Made by a program: the position numbers and the translations under genes. DNA of 20,384 nt, from contig JBGSOE010000096.1 of assembly GCA_041739295.1 (NCBI GenBank), positions 1 through 20,384 of the forward strand, given 5' to 3'. Under the pieces are notes generated by a model, which worked only from the letters and a program-made list of their open reading frames with translations, made no database searches and was not told where the DNA came from. The stretch is from JAHJQQ01 sp041739295 (GTDB taxonomy: Bacteria; Pseudomonadota; Gammaproteobacteria; Thiohalobacterales; Thiohalobacteraceae). Shown here piece after piece: positions 1-7,092 of this stretch. Every line of letters begins with the position of its first letter. The stretch's first letter is position 1.

Positions 1-1554
1 GCGGATCAGCGCGAGCTTGGCCTCCGGCGTAGCTTCAGCGAGGAAATCGTCGACGCCGGCCTCAGCGGCGATGGCCGCGGCGGTGAGGCGGTTGTCGCCG
101 GTAATCATCACCGTCTTGATGCCCATGCGGCGCAGCTCGACGAAACGTTCCTTGATACCGCCCTTGACGATGTCCTTGAGTTCGATGACGCCGAGCACAT
201 GCGTACCGTCGGCGACCACCAGCGGGGTGCTGCCGCGCCGCGCGACGTCCTCGACCAGATGCTGAGCTTCATCCGGGAAATGTGCGTCGTGCGTTTCGAC
301 ATGACGGCGGATCGCATCCACGGCGCCCTTGCGGATCTGTCGCGCCTCATTACGGTTTGCGCTATCGCCGGGCAGATTCACACCGCTCATGCGCGTCTGC
401 GCCGAGAACGGCACGAAGGTCGCGCCGAGCGAATGGATGTCGCGTTCGCGCAGATTGAAGCGTTGCTTGGCGAGCACCACGATGCTGCGACCCTCAGGCG
501 TTTCATCGGCAAGTGAAGACAGTTGCGCGGCATCCGCCAACTGCTGTTCGGTCACGCCGCGCACCGGCATGAACGCGGACGCCTGACGATTGCCGAGCGT
601 GATGGTGCCGGTTTTGTCCAGCAGCAGCACGTCCACATCGCCGGCGGCTTCGACTGCACGCCCGGAGGTGGCGATGACATTGGCGCCGAGCATGCGGCTC
701 ATGCCAGCGACACCGATGGCCGACATCAGCGCGCCGATGGTGGTAGGAATCAGACACACCAGCAGAGCCACCAACGCGGTGATCGTCACCGGCTGGCCGC
801 TGCCGCTCGTCTCGACGGCGAACAGCGAGTACGGCAGCAGCGTCACAGTCGCGAGCAAAAATATCAGCGTCAGTGCGACCAGCAGGATGGTGAGTGCGAT
901 CTCGTTCGGTGTTTTCTGCCGCTTGGCGCCCTCGACCAGCGCGATCATGCGATCGAGAAAGGTCTCGCCGGGATTGACACTCACGCGCATGACTAACCAG
1001 TCGGACAACACCGTGGTGCCGCCGGTCACGGCAGAGAAGTCACCGCCGGATTCGCGGATCACCGGCGCGGACTCGCCGGTGATGGCACTCTCGTTCACCG
1101 AGGCCACGCCTTCGATGACTTCACCGTCAGCGGGAATCATATCGCCGGCTTCGACGAGGACGACATGATCGCGTCGGAGTTCGGTCCCGGGCACTAAATC
1201 AACGCTTGCACCGTAGCGCGGTTCGCGCAATTTCTTGGCCAGCACGCCCTTCTTGGCACTGCGCAGCGAGGCGGCCTGCGCCTTGCTGCGCCCTTCGGCG
1301 AGCGCCTCGGCGAAATTGGCGAACAACACCGTGAACCACAACCACAGTGTGACGGTTCCGATGAACCACGCCGGTGCTTCGCCCTGACCGCTGAGCGCCT
1401 GCACCCACAGCCCGGTGGTCAACAGGCTGCCGATGAACACGACGAACATGACCGGGTTACGCCACTGCTGCCGCGGACTAAGCTTGCGGAAGGAATCGAT
1501 CAGCGCCGGCGTGACCAGGGTCGGATCTAACAACGAAAGTGATTTGCGACTCAT
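1..1554 (-). CDS. kdpB: Potassium-transporting ATPase subunit B, C-terminus beyond the window edge
   Basis: Catalytic P-type ATPase subunit of the KdpFABC high-affinity K+ pump in the inner membrane; it hydrolyses ATP to drive uptake through KdpA. The visible 518 codons hold the N-terminal membrane hairpin, the A-domain TGES motif at residues 159-162 and the phosphorylation motif DKTGT beginning near D313. The reading ends at TPEAKLALIR, just before the expected TGDGTNDAP motif, so roughly 160 residues (family about 680) lie outside. The start chosen is the ATG at 1554, because a GAGG element lies 9 nt upstream; an in-frame ATG at 1560 is also possible, but the same GAGG would be only 3 nt away. 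The TGES position matches, from memory, that of E. coli KdpB. kdpA lies 190 bp upstream, an unusually wide gap filled with palindromic repeats. kdpC would be expected to the left. Confidence 0.97.
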   Translation of the reverse strand, partial: MSRKSLSLLDPTLVTPALIDSFRKLSPRQQWRNPVMFVVFIGSLLTTGLWVQALSGQGEAPAWFIGTVTLWLWFTVLFANFAEALAEGRSKAQAASLRSAKKGVLAKKLREPRYGASVDLVPGTELRRDHVVLVEAGDMIPADGEVIEGVASVNESAITGESAPVIRESGGDFSAVTGGTTVLSDWLVMRVSVNPGETFLDRMIALVEGAKRQKTPNEIALTILLVALTLIFLLATVTLLPYSLFAVETSGSGQPVTITALVALLVCLIPTTIGALMSAIGVAGMSRMLGANVIATSGRAVEAAGDVDVLLLDKTGTITLGNRQASAFMPVRGVTEQQLADAAQLSSLADETPEGRSIVVLAKQRFNLRERDIHSLGATFVPFSAQTRMSGVNLPGDSANRNEARQIRKGAVDAIRRHVETHDAHFPDEAQHLVEDVARRGSTPLVVADGTHVLGVIELKDIVKGGIKERFVELRRMGIKTVMITGDNRLTAAAIAAEAGVDDFLAEATPEAKLALIR

Positions 1555-1587
1555 ATTCATTTGCCTCAGTGTGAATGCACCGAACTA

Positions 1588-1735
1588 CCGTCATCCCGGC
1601 GAAAGCCGGGATCCAGGGCCAGCTTCCGTTGGTATTCCCTCTGGATTACTCGCTTCGCTCGCCCTTCGGGCCGCCCTTACGGGCGTTCAACGCGCAAGCG
1701 CTTTTGTCCGGCATGCGCCGGAATGATGGGTATAC
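1588..1735. repeat. Composite palindromic repeat cluster between kdpA and kdpB
   Basis: The gap between the kdpA stop and the kdpB start holds two hairpin repeats. At 1595-1610 the arms CCCGGC and GCCGGG enclose GAAA, inside a longer block of the type TCATCCCGGCGAAAGCCGGG that is widespread in proteobacterial intergenic DNA. At 1707-1722 is TCCGGCATGCGCCGGA, a core seen again at 5022 and 8996. Between them lie short inverted pieces such as CTTCGCTCGCCCTTCGGGC. Nothing here looks coding. The block sits inside what is normally a tightly spaced operon and could form RNA hairpins that stabilise or attenuate the transcript; that last point is inference. Confidence 0.75.
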
Positions 1736-1744
1736 GTGCCATGT

Positions 1745-3517
1745 TCAATTCCCTGCCCACAGGATCAAATGCTCGACCATCGGTCCCAGCGCCAACGCCG
1801 GGATGTAGGTGAGCGCGCCAACCAACAACACCGTGCCGATCAGCAGGCCGATGAACAGTGGCCCGTGAGTAGGCATGCTGCCGGCGCCTTGCGGCAGGCG
1901 TTTCTTTGCGGCCAACGAACCGGCGATGGCGAGCACCGGCACGATCACCGCGAAGCGTCCGAACCACAGCGCCACACCGAGCCAGCCGTTGAAAAAAGGC
2001 GTGTTGGCACCGAAACCGGCAAAGGCACTGCCGTTGTTGTTGGCCGCCGAGGAAAAGGCGTACAGCACTTCCGAGAACCCATGGGCACCGGGATTGAAAA
2101 TGCTGGGCCGGCCAACATCCGCCATCACGCCTATGGCCGTACCGATCAACACCAGAAACGGTGTCATCAGAATAACGACAGATACCATTTTCATGTCGAA
2201 GGACTCGATCTTCTTGCCGAGATATTCCGGCGTGCGGCCGATCATCAGCCCGGCGATGAACACCGCCATGATGGCGAATACCAGCATGCCGTAGAGCCCG
2301 GAACCAACACCGCCGAACACCACTTCACCCAGCTGTATCATCAGCATCGGTACCATGCCACCGAGCGGTGTGTACGAGTCATGCATGGAGTTGACCGAGC
2401 CGTTGGAGGCGGAAGTCGTCGCCACCGCCCACAGCGCCGAGGCACCGATGCCGTTGCGGGTTTCCTTGCCTTCCATATTGCCGCCGGATTGCGTGGCGGA
2501 GGCCTGCTGATCGACACCGAGCGCCGCGAGCTGCGGATTGCCCTGTTGTTCGAAAGACATGGTCGCAATCGTGGCGACGGTGAAGATGATGGTCATCGCC
2601 GTCAGCACCGCCCAGCCTTGACGGGTATCGCCGACCGCTTTACCGAAGGTGTAGCAAAGCGCGGCCGGGATCAGCAGGATCGCCAGCATTTCGAGGAAAT
2701 TGGACAACACCGTCGGGTTCTCGAGCGGATGCGCGGAATTGACGTTGAAGTAGCCGCCGCCGTTGGTGCCGAGCTGCTTGATGGCGATCTGCGACGCGGC
2801 CGGACCCATAGGCAGGGTTTGCGCGGTCACAATCACGGATTCGCTGACGGTCTGACCGGCCTCGTTGGTACTGGAGGATTCATAGGTCGCCGGTTCCAAC
2901 GTGGTCACGTCCTGATAGGGGGTGAAATTCTGGATCACACCCTGACTGACCAGCACCAGTGCGAACACGAACGACAACGGCAGCAGTAGATACGTCGTGA
3001 TGCGATACATATCCGCCCAGAAGTTGCCGATGGTCTGCGCCGAATGGCGCGCGAAGCCGCGGATCAGCGCGAACAGCACGGCGATACCAGCCGCGGCGGA
3101 GACGAAGTTCTGCACCGCCAGGCCGAGCATCTGGGTGAGATAGCTCATGGTGGTCTCGCCGCCGTAGCCCTGCCAGTTGGTATTGGTCACGAAGCTGATG
3201 GCGGTGTTAAAGCTCGAGTCCGGCGTTACGTTCGCCAACTGCTGTGGATTGAGCGGCAGCCACAATTGCAGGCGCTGCAGCGCGTACACCACGAGCAGCC
3301 CGACCAGGCTGAACACCAGCACCGCCAGCGCATAGCCGCGCCAGCTCATTTCTTCATCACGGATGCCGCACACACGGAACACGCCGCGTTCGACACTCGC
3401 CAACGGCCGCCAGCGCGGTGCCTCCATCAGCTTGGCCATGTACAGGCCCAGCGGTTTCGCCGCCGCCAACAGCACGACGAGATAAGCTGCCAACAGCAGC
3501 CAGGATTGGGTTGTCAT
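1745..3517 (-). CDS. kdpA: Potassium-transporting ATPase subunit A
   Basis: K+-selective channel-like subunit of KdpFABC, 590 aa, a polytopic inner-membrane protein of the superfamily of K+ transporters. All four selectivity-filter loops are recognisable: TNTNWQGYGGE near residues 111-121, QLGTNGGGYFNVNS near 248-261, ATTSASNGSVNSMHD near 366-380 and SSAANNNGSAFAG near 489-501. Length fits the family (about 560-600). The start ATG at 3517 directly follows the kdpF stop codon (TAA then ATG), and a GGAGG inside the 3' end of kdpF serves as ribosome binding site, so translation is probably coupled. No lesions seen. Confidence 0.98.
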   Translation of the reverse strand: MTTQSWLLLAAYLVVLLAAAKPLGLYMAKLMEAPRWRPLASVERGVFRVCGIRDEEMSWRGYALAVLVFSLVGLLVVYALQRLQLWLPLNPQQLANVTPDSSFNTAISFVTNTNWQGYGGETTMSYLTQMLGLAVQNFVSAAAGIAVLFALIRGFARHSAQTIGNFWADMYRITTYLLLPLSFVFALVLVSQGVIQNFTPYQDVTTLEPATYESSSTNEAGQTVSESVIVTAQTLPMGPAASQIAIKQLGTNGGGYFNVNSAHPLENPTVLSNFLEMLAILLIPAALCYTFGKAVGDTRQGWAVLTAMTIIFTVATIATMSFEQQGNPQLAALGVDQQASATQSGGNMEGKETRNGIGASALWAVATTSASNGSVNSMHDSYTPLGGMVPMLMIQLGEVVFGGVGSGLYGMLVFAIMAVFIAGLMIGRTPEYLGKKIESFDMKMVSVVILMTPFLVLIGTAIGVMADVGRPSIFNPGAHGFSEVLYAFSSAANNNGSAFAGFGANTPFFNGWLGVALWFGRFAVIVPVLAIAGSLAAKKRLPQGAGSMPTHGPLFIGLLIGTVLLVGALTYIPALALGPMVEHLILWAGN

Positions 3518-3607
3518 TTAGAAGTCCTCCGCTTTGAGCAGCGCGTAGACCAGGTAAACCAACAACAGGACGGCTACAATGCCGCCGATCACATATAAGG
3601 CTTGCAT
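3518..3607 (-). CDS. kdpF: KdpF small membrane subunit of the potassium ATPase
   Basis: A 29-aa, single-helix protein beginning MQALYVIGGIVAVLLLVYLV and ending YALLKAEDF. KdpF is a small hydrophobic subunit that stabilises the KdpABC complex in the membrane. Length, the hydrophobic segment and the C-terminal Lys-X-Glu-X-Phe pattern fit the family, and the position immediately before kdpA confirms it. The ribosome binding site GGAGGTGAT is only a few bases upstream and overlaps the stop codon of the preceding 30-aa reading frame. The stop codon abuts the kdpA ATG. Confidence 0.93.
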   Translation of the reverse strand: MQALYVIGGIVAVLLLVYLVYALLKAEDF

Positions 3608-3608
3608 A

Positions 3609-3701
3609 TCACCTCCGCGGCAGAAGCCGGTCACAACCGACGGCCAGTGCGGCAGTCAGCAGGAAAAATACGCCAAGCAACGCGATCCAGATCAGGTCCA
3701 T
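3609..3701 (-). CDS. Conserved-looking 30-aa membrane microprotein heading the kdp operon
   Basis: Reading frame MDLIWIALLGVFFLLTAALA followed by VGCDRLLPRR and TGA. One predicted transmembrane helix (residues 3-22) is followed by a Gly-Cys-Asp-Arg-Leu motif and a basic tail. A clear GGAGG lies 5 nt before the ATG, and the stop overlaps the kdpF ribosome binding site, which is a strong sign of real, coupled translation. I recall similar small frames with a helix plus a GCDRL-like tail next to kdpF in other bacteria, but cannot search for them here. Function unknown; an accessory subunit of the Kdp pump or a leader regulating kdp translation are both possible. Confidence 0.7.
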   Translation of the reverse strand: MDLIWIALLGVFFLLTAALAVGCDRLLPRR

Positions 3702-3737
3702 AGCGGCCTCCGTGGTAGTATTCCAACTGCTGACAAG

Positions 3738-3767
3738 ATTAGACCTTCGTGTATTAACGAAGCGGAA
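3738..3767 (-). promoter_or_regulatory. Possible weak sigma-70 promoter of the kdp operon
   Basis: On the minus strand, TTCCGC (3767-3762) and TCTAAT (3743-3738) are separated by 18 bp. The match is weak, as expected for an activator-dependent promoter. It lies downstream of the KdpE-like box and about 40 bp before the first small gene. No experimental support; other pairings are possible. Confidence 0.3.
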
Positions 3768-3780
3768 ATATTAGGAATGC

Positions 3781-3807
3781 CGGCGTAAAAAAGTTGTAAA
3801 AAAAATG
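3781..3807 (-). promoter_or_regulatory. Putative KdpE operator upstream of kdp
   Basis: Minus-strand sequence begins CATTTTTTTTACAACTTTTT and ends TACGCC, giving two T-tract plus TAC half-sites in direct repeat. As I remember the E. coli KdpE site, it has the same layout: CAT, a T-tract with TAC, a second T-tract with TAC, then a C-rich end. Its place about 80 bp upstream of the first kdp reading frame and just ahead of a weak promoter fits activation by phosphorylated KdpE under K+ limitation. kdpDE are not in the window. Confidence 0.55.
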
Positions 3808-4181
3808 ACTGTTTAACATCGATCGTAAAAGGCTGGCTTGTACGCGGTGCACACAGAGATCCAGTCATTTATTGACCGCTTACGGCGGAGATCTGCGATC
3901 AGGATACTGTGGGATCGTTATACGGCAGTTGCCCACTTAGGATTGTGGGTTTAATTGGTGGATGCAACATACTAGACGCATTATTAGGTGAGGAGTGGTT
4001 GCGAGCGGTACGTCGAGTCACTCACAACCGCCTCACTTGGCTGCAAGTTAACCTACATAGCGTTTAGAAGCGCTCAAGGGATAATGCTGCTGGAAGGCAC
4101 TCTCGCGTAGGAGCGTCGATATCGGGCTCGCGCGCAAGATATTCAGCAATACAGTCGGGATGGGGGTCAAATGCCTTCCCC
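3808..4181. other. Intergenic stretch without recognisable genes
   Basis: About 370 bp between the kdp control region and the exported-protein gene. No reading frame with a ribosome binding site or recognisable protein. The only structure noted is an imperfect inverted repeat at about 3988-4036, GTGAGGAGTGGTTGCGAG facing CTCACAACCGCCTCAC, with no T-tract after it, so it is not a standard terminator. Confidence 0.5.
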
Positions 4182-4865
4182 TCAGGGAGCTGGGAAACCC
4201 TCGACTACTTTGTGGTCCAAGTCATTAACGGACATCGTCAATTCGACTGTATCACGATTCCCAAAAATGCCGGGCGCCACTTCGAGCGTGATGGACTCGG
4301 GATTTTTCAACCACGAGGGTGAACCATTGACACGCATGGTAAAGGTTTGTTGTGCACCCGGTGCCAAAGTGAGCTGATTGGGTGTCAATGACAGGCTGGG
4401 ATAATGCTCGCCCTGGTTGTCCGTAACCTTGATGCGCGCCAACACACTGTTGTCTATCGTCACGCCTTTGTCAGCCAGGGGCGAGAGAGCAACCTGAATA
4501 TTTAAAACCGTTTGGGTTTCGGTACGGATGTTCTTGAAGTTCCTTTCCTGATGCATTTCGACCACGGCGCTTTGTAGCGTGATGTCGGTGGTTTCGGTCC
4601 GGACTTGTGTTTTCGTCGTGAGTGGTACGTTGCCTATATATTCCCAGGTTTTGTCCTCTTTGAGCCGCACCCGGCGACCGTCCGGCATATTGGCGTAGCG
4701 GTCATTGGAGTGGAATTCCCAGGTACCGTTGTCCCTGAGCAGCACTTCGCGCCCGTCATCGCTGATGGCCTCCTGAGCGGCGAAAACCCCGGAGCTGTTC
4801 AACAGGATTGATAGGTAGACGATGGCGGTGCCGAGAAGTGAAGGCAGTGCGTGGTTTCGAACCAT
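4182..4865 (-). CDS. Exported protein of unknown function with a doubled DG..V.L..D.TWE motif
   Basis: A 227-aa protein with a convincing signal peptide: a basic residue near the start, a hydrophobic stretch, then SSGVFA just before AQEA, so cleavage near residue 30 and a periplasmic location are likely. The mature N-terminus contains two copies of a short motif, DDGREVLLRDNGTWEF (about 37-52) and PDGRRVRLKEDKTWEY (about 61-76). The remaining 150 residues look like a beta-rich, immunoglobulin-like fold with alternating hydrophobic residues, including LTPNQLTLAPGAQQTF and ITLEVAPGIFG. The DGR..LL.DNGTW pattern resembles uncharacterised exported proteins such as the DUF3157 group, but I am not certain. 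AGGG about 10 nt before the ATG is the likely ribosome binding site. It stands alone, 217 bp downstream of the L,D-transpeptidase gene. Confidence 0.8.
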   Translation of the reverse strand: MVRNHALPSLLGTAIVYLSILLNSSGVFAAQEAISDDGREVLLRDNGTWEFHSNDRYANMPDGRRVRLKEDKTWEYIGNVPLTTKTQVRTETTDITLQSAVVEMHQERNFKNIRTETQTVLNIQVALSPLADKGVTIDNSVLARIKVTDNQGEHYPSLSLTPNQLTLAPGAQQTFTMRVNGSPSWLKNPESITLEVAPGIFGNRDTVELTMSVNDLDHKVVEGFPAP

Positions 4866-5021
4866 AGTTTGAAAGCCCTGATGAGACTGTGAAATAATTC
4901 GCGTCGTGTATGGGCAGAATAACCGCCCTTTTTCTCAATAGCCAACGAAAATCGCTGGATATTGGAGGGTGCGGCAATCAATCGCCGTGCAAATTTGCTC
5001 GGCTATGCCACTACACTATGG

Positions 5022-5041
5022 ATTCCGGCATGCGCCGGAAT
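5022..5041. repeat. Palindromic repeat with GCATGC core, copy 2
   Basis: ATTCCGGCATGCGCCGGAAT forms an 8-bp stem around ATGC. It shares its core with the copies at 1707-1722 and 8996-9023. It lies between two minus-strand genes, about 40 bp downstream of the L,D-transpeptidase stop, where it could act as a transcript-end hairpin. Confidence 0.7.
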
Positions 5042-5082
5042 GCCGGGTTGGTAATTGAAGAGCGTTGCCTTGATACTGTTTC

Positions 5083-6180
5083 TCAATTTCGTTTAGCCAC
5101 ACCACCCGCCGCCCAACTCGCATCGATAGGCAGAGTGTTCATCACCCGCACTGCCTGGGCCAGATAGGTTTGCACGGTTAATGTCTGTAGCGACACCGGC
5201 ATCGCGAGAGCCCGGGGGTGCTCGGTCATTTCATCGATCAGAGCCTGATTGATAACGACCGGCGGACGCACTCCGGGTTGTTCCCGCGGAGATTCCAGTG
5301 CAGCTGCTAACAGCTTATTTGTCAGTACATCATGCTTGCGGTTGTCATCCTCAAACACCGGGTAGCTTTGAAAGTAAAGCGCCCTGCCCCGCCAGCCAAA
5401 CAACTGCGGCTGATTCACCACGCGTACCGGCGTGCCGACCGGCACCATGTCATAGATACGCACGATGTCTTCCGGATACATGCGCAGACAACCATGGCTA
5501 CCGCGCAGACCGATGCTGGGCGGTTTATCGGTGCCATGAATGGAATACGCTGGCCAGCCGAGTCTCAATACATGTGTACCAAGCGGGTTGTCCGGGCCTG
5601 GCGGGACCTTTGCCGGTAATGGATCGCCGTTCGCTGCATGCTCCCTGCGGATTGATGCCGTTGGAATCCAGGTGGGCGATTCGGTTTTTGAGGCGATCTT
5701 GGTTGTACCTATGGGGGTATTCCATTCTACACGACCGATGCCGAGCGGATGGGTAATGACGCGCTGCGCTGCGCCGGGTTGCGCCGGCGGAAAATAGAAC
5801 AGTCGCATCGCGGCCAGATTGATGACAATGCCTTGGCGTGGCGCATTTGGTAGAACAAATTGTGTTGGTAAAACGATTTCGGTACCCGCGCGAGGTAACC
5901 AGGGGTCAACACCGGGATTGGCACTTACAATTTCTTCGTAGCCCAGGTTAAAGCGTCGCGCGATATCCGATAGCGTGTCTTCCTCATTCGCCTGGATCAC
6001 CTGCAAGGTGCCTACGACATCTTCACGTGCAGGATCAAAGCTGAATTCATTGGTCGCAGCCGGCATGGAAGCACGCTGACTAGAAAAACCCAGCGACTGG
6101 CAACCCGACAGCGCCAGGAGACTACATAGCAGTCCGATGAGCCAATACAGCCGGCCAGTGATTGATATAGGATCATCCAT
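5083..6180 (-). CDS. LysM-containing L,D-transpeptidase lipoprotein (ErfK/YbiS/YcfS type)
   Basis: A 365-aa periplasmic, membrane-anchored enzyme of the YkuD family. These enzymes attach lipoproteins to peptidoglycan or make 3-3 crosslinks. The signal peptide ends in the lipobox LALSGC, with C27 the predicted lipidated cysteine. A LysM-like peptidoglycan-binding module covers about residues 59-106 and the catalytic domain about 116-257. HGT at 215-217 and the SHGCLRM motif at 228-234 supply the catalytic H229 and C231. About 100 further C-terminal residues are poorly defined. I chose the ATG at 6180; a GTG at 6192 in frame is possible, but it directly abuts the GGAG that would serve as ribosome binding site. 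The length is a little above the E. coli paralogues (about 300-330). Which paralogue it matches is not resolved. Confidence 0.93.
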   Translation of the reverse strand: MDDPISITGRLYWLIGLLCSLLALSGCQSLGFSSQRASMPAATNEFSFDPAREDVVGTLQVIQANEEDTLSDIARRFNLGYEEIVSANPGVDPWLPRAGTEIVLPTQFVLPNAPRQGIVINLAAMRLFYFPPAQPGAAQRVITHPLGIGRVEWNTPIGTTKIASKTESPTWIPTASIRREHAANGDPLPAKVPPGPDNPLGTHVLRLGWPAYSIHGTDKPPSIGLRGSHGCLRMYPEDIVRIYDMVPVGTPVRVVNQPQLFGWRGRALYFQSYPVFEDDNRKHDVLTNKLLAAALESPREQPGVRPPVVINQALIDEMTEHPRALAMPVSLQTLTVQTYLAQAVRVMNTLPIDASWAAGGVAKRN

Positions 6181-6192
6181 TACCCGTGCCAC

Positions 6193-6554
6193 TCCAATGG
6201 TCTGAATGCGCGCCTAGGGCCGAGTTCATCTGCGAGGTTAGTAAGTCGCTCGTTGAACTTGTCGGACCCGGCCTTCGGCCTGAATCCGACCTACATTTTA
6301 CCTGCGGCTATACCAACGGTACCAGCCGCAATACTGGCACGGTTCGCAACATCACCACGCTATACCTGACCAAGTCCCGAAGGGCGCAATAACGTAGCGT
6401 ATTGCGCCGCATGTTTGCATGCCACCAAAACACCCGGCGTACGCCGGCACAAGGCCTAGTACGTCCTACGCCTAACAACTTACACACTAAACGTAGGGTG
6501 CCGGTGAGCGCAGCGAACCGCACCGCGCAAAACGCGCGCATGAAAATTCCCTCG
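6193..6554. repeat. Intergenic cluster of three different hairpin repeats
   Basis: About 360 bp with no credible gene. It contains a GTCGGA-CCC-GGCC-TTC-GGCC-TGAA-TCCGAC hairpin at 6261-6290, a GGCGCAAT...ATTGCGCC hairpin at 6383-6408, and a GGTGCCGGT...AACCGCACC hairpin at 6497-6524. Such dispersed intergenic palindromes are typical of some gammaproteobacterial genomes. The cluster lies downstream of the 79-aa gene and upstream of the L,D-transpeptidase gene, so it probably holds the promoter of the latter, which I could not pin down. Confidence 0.65.
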
Positions 6555-6794
6555 TCACAGCCAGCGCTGTAGATAGAATATAAACTGGCCTTCAGAGGAT
6601 TTCGAGGGGCCTACCACTATGGCCGGGTGGCGATTGTCGCCGGGTGCGGAGGCTGCGAGTGCGGCCTCGGCAGTTGCATGAATTTCGACGCAGCCGGCAG
6701 GGTAACGTTTGCGATCAATGCGCGGTGTAAAGATTACGGCGAAGCGTACATCGGAGACACTGGTTTCGGGATCAGGTGGTACCAGTCCGCGCAT
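6555..6794 (-). CDS. Small protein of unknown function, 79 aa
   Basis: Reading frame of 79 aa with a protein-like composition, including VRFAVIFTPRIDRKRYPAGC and GPSKSSEGQFIFYLQRWL. It has a good ribosome binding region (GGAG and AAGG within 12 nt of the ATG). No signal peptide or membrane segment. The alternation of charged and hydrophobic residues and the aromatic, basic C-terminus look like a folded, soluble small protein, possibly a conserved family of about 65 residues starting at VRFAV. I do not recognise a named family. It is isolated: the next upstream gene (ybiT) is about 300 bp away across a mobile-element copy. Confidence 0.6.
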   Translation of the reverse strand: MRGLVPPDPETSVSDVRFAVIFTPRIDRKRYPAGCVEIHATAEAALAASAPGDNRHPAIVVGPSKSSEGQFIFYLQRWL

Positions 6795-6887
6795 GCCTTA
6801 GCTCCTTATGAATTACGCTTATCGCGATTAGCGGAAAAGATTGCGTATGATCACTGCTGTCTCACACCCCTTCTCTCTCGGGTGAGG

Positions 6888-7050
6888 AATGGCACTTACT
6901 TAGCCTCACAGATGACCTGGCTGCGTTATACATCCAGCCACGGAATCCACGGAAGCACACTGAAAAAGGCTTTATTGTATGGTTATTTCCGTGCTCTTCC
7001 GTGGGTTTCGTGGCCATCTGTTTTGGTTTTGGGCTTAAGTAAGTGCCATT
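6888..7050. mobile_element. MITE-like element, copy 1 (163 bp)
   Basis: Non-coding element bounded by inverted ends AATGGCACTTACTTA and TAAGTAAGTGCCATT. An internal stem joins CCACGGAATCCACGGAAG (6938-6955) to CTTCCGTGGGTTTCGTGG (6996-7013). An identical-length copy with about 12 substitutions lies at 9689-9851 in the same orientation. Both flanks carry CGGGTGAG (6879-6886 and 7051-7058), either a target-site duplication or part of the pre-existing palindrome. Joining the flanks rebuilds a CCCTTCTCTCTCGGGTGAGAGGG repeat. No transposase is encoded. The element ends 43 bp after the ybiT stop codon (measured along the transcript), so it may form the 3' end of that mRNA. Confidence 0.8.
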
Positions 7051-7092
7051 CGGGTGAGAGGGTCTAAAACCGGATGAACACTTGATATCTGT

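Noticed and set aside
1736..2989. Long plus-strand reading frame of 417 codons
   Set aside because: Antisense to kdpA; the His/Gln/Arg-rich translation is typical of a shadow frame in GC-rich DNA.
3988..4036. Inverted repeat as an intrinsic terminator
   Set aside because: The arms are imperfect, the loop is long and no T-tract follows on either strand.
6627..7067. Plus-strand frame of 146 codons
   Set aside because: Its first part is antisense to the 79-aa gene and its second part is MITE copy 1.
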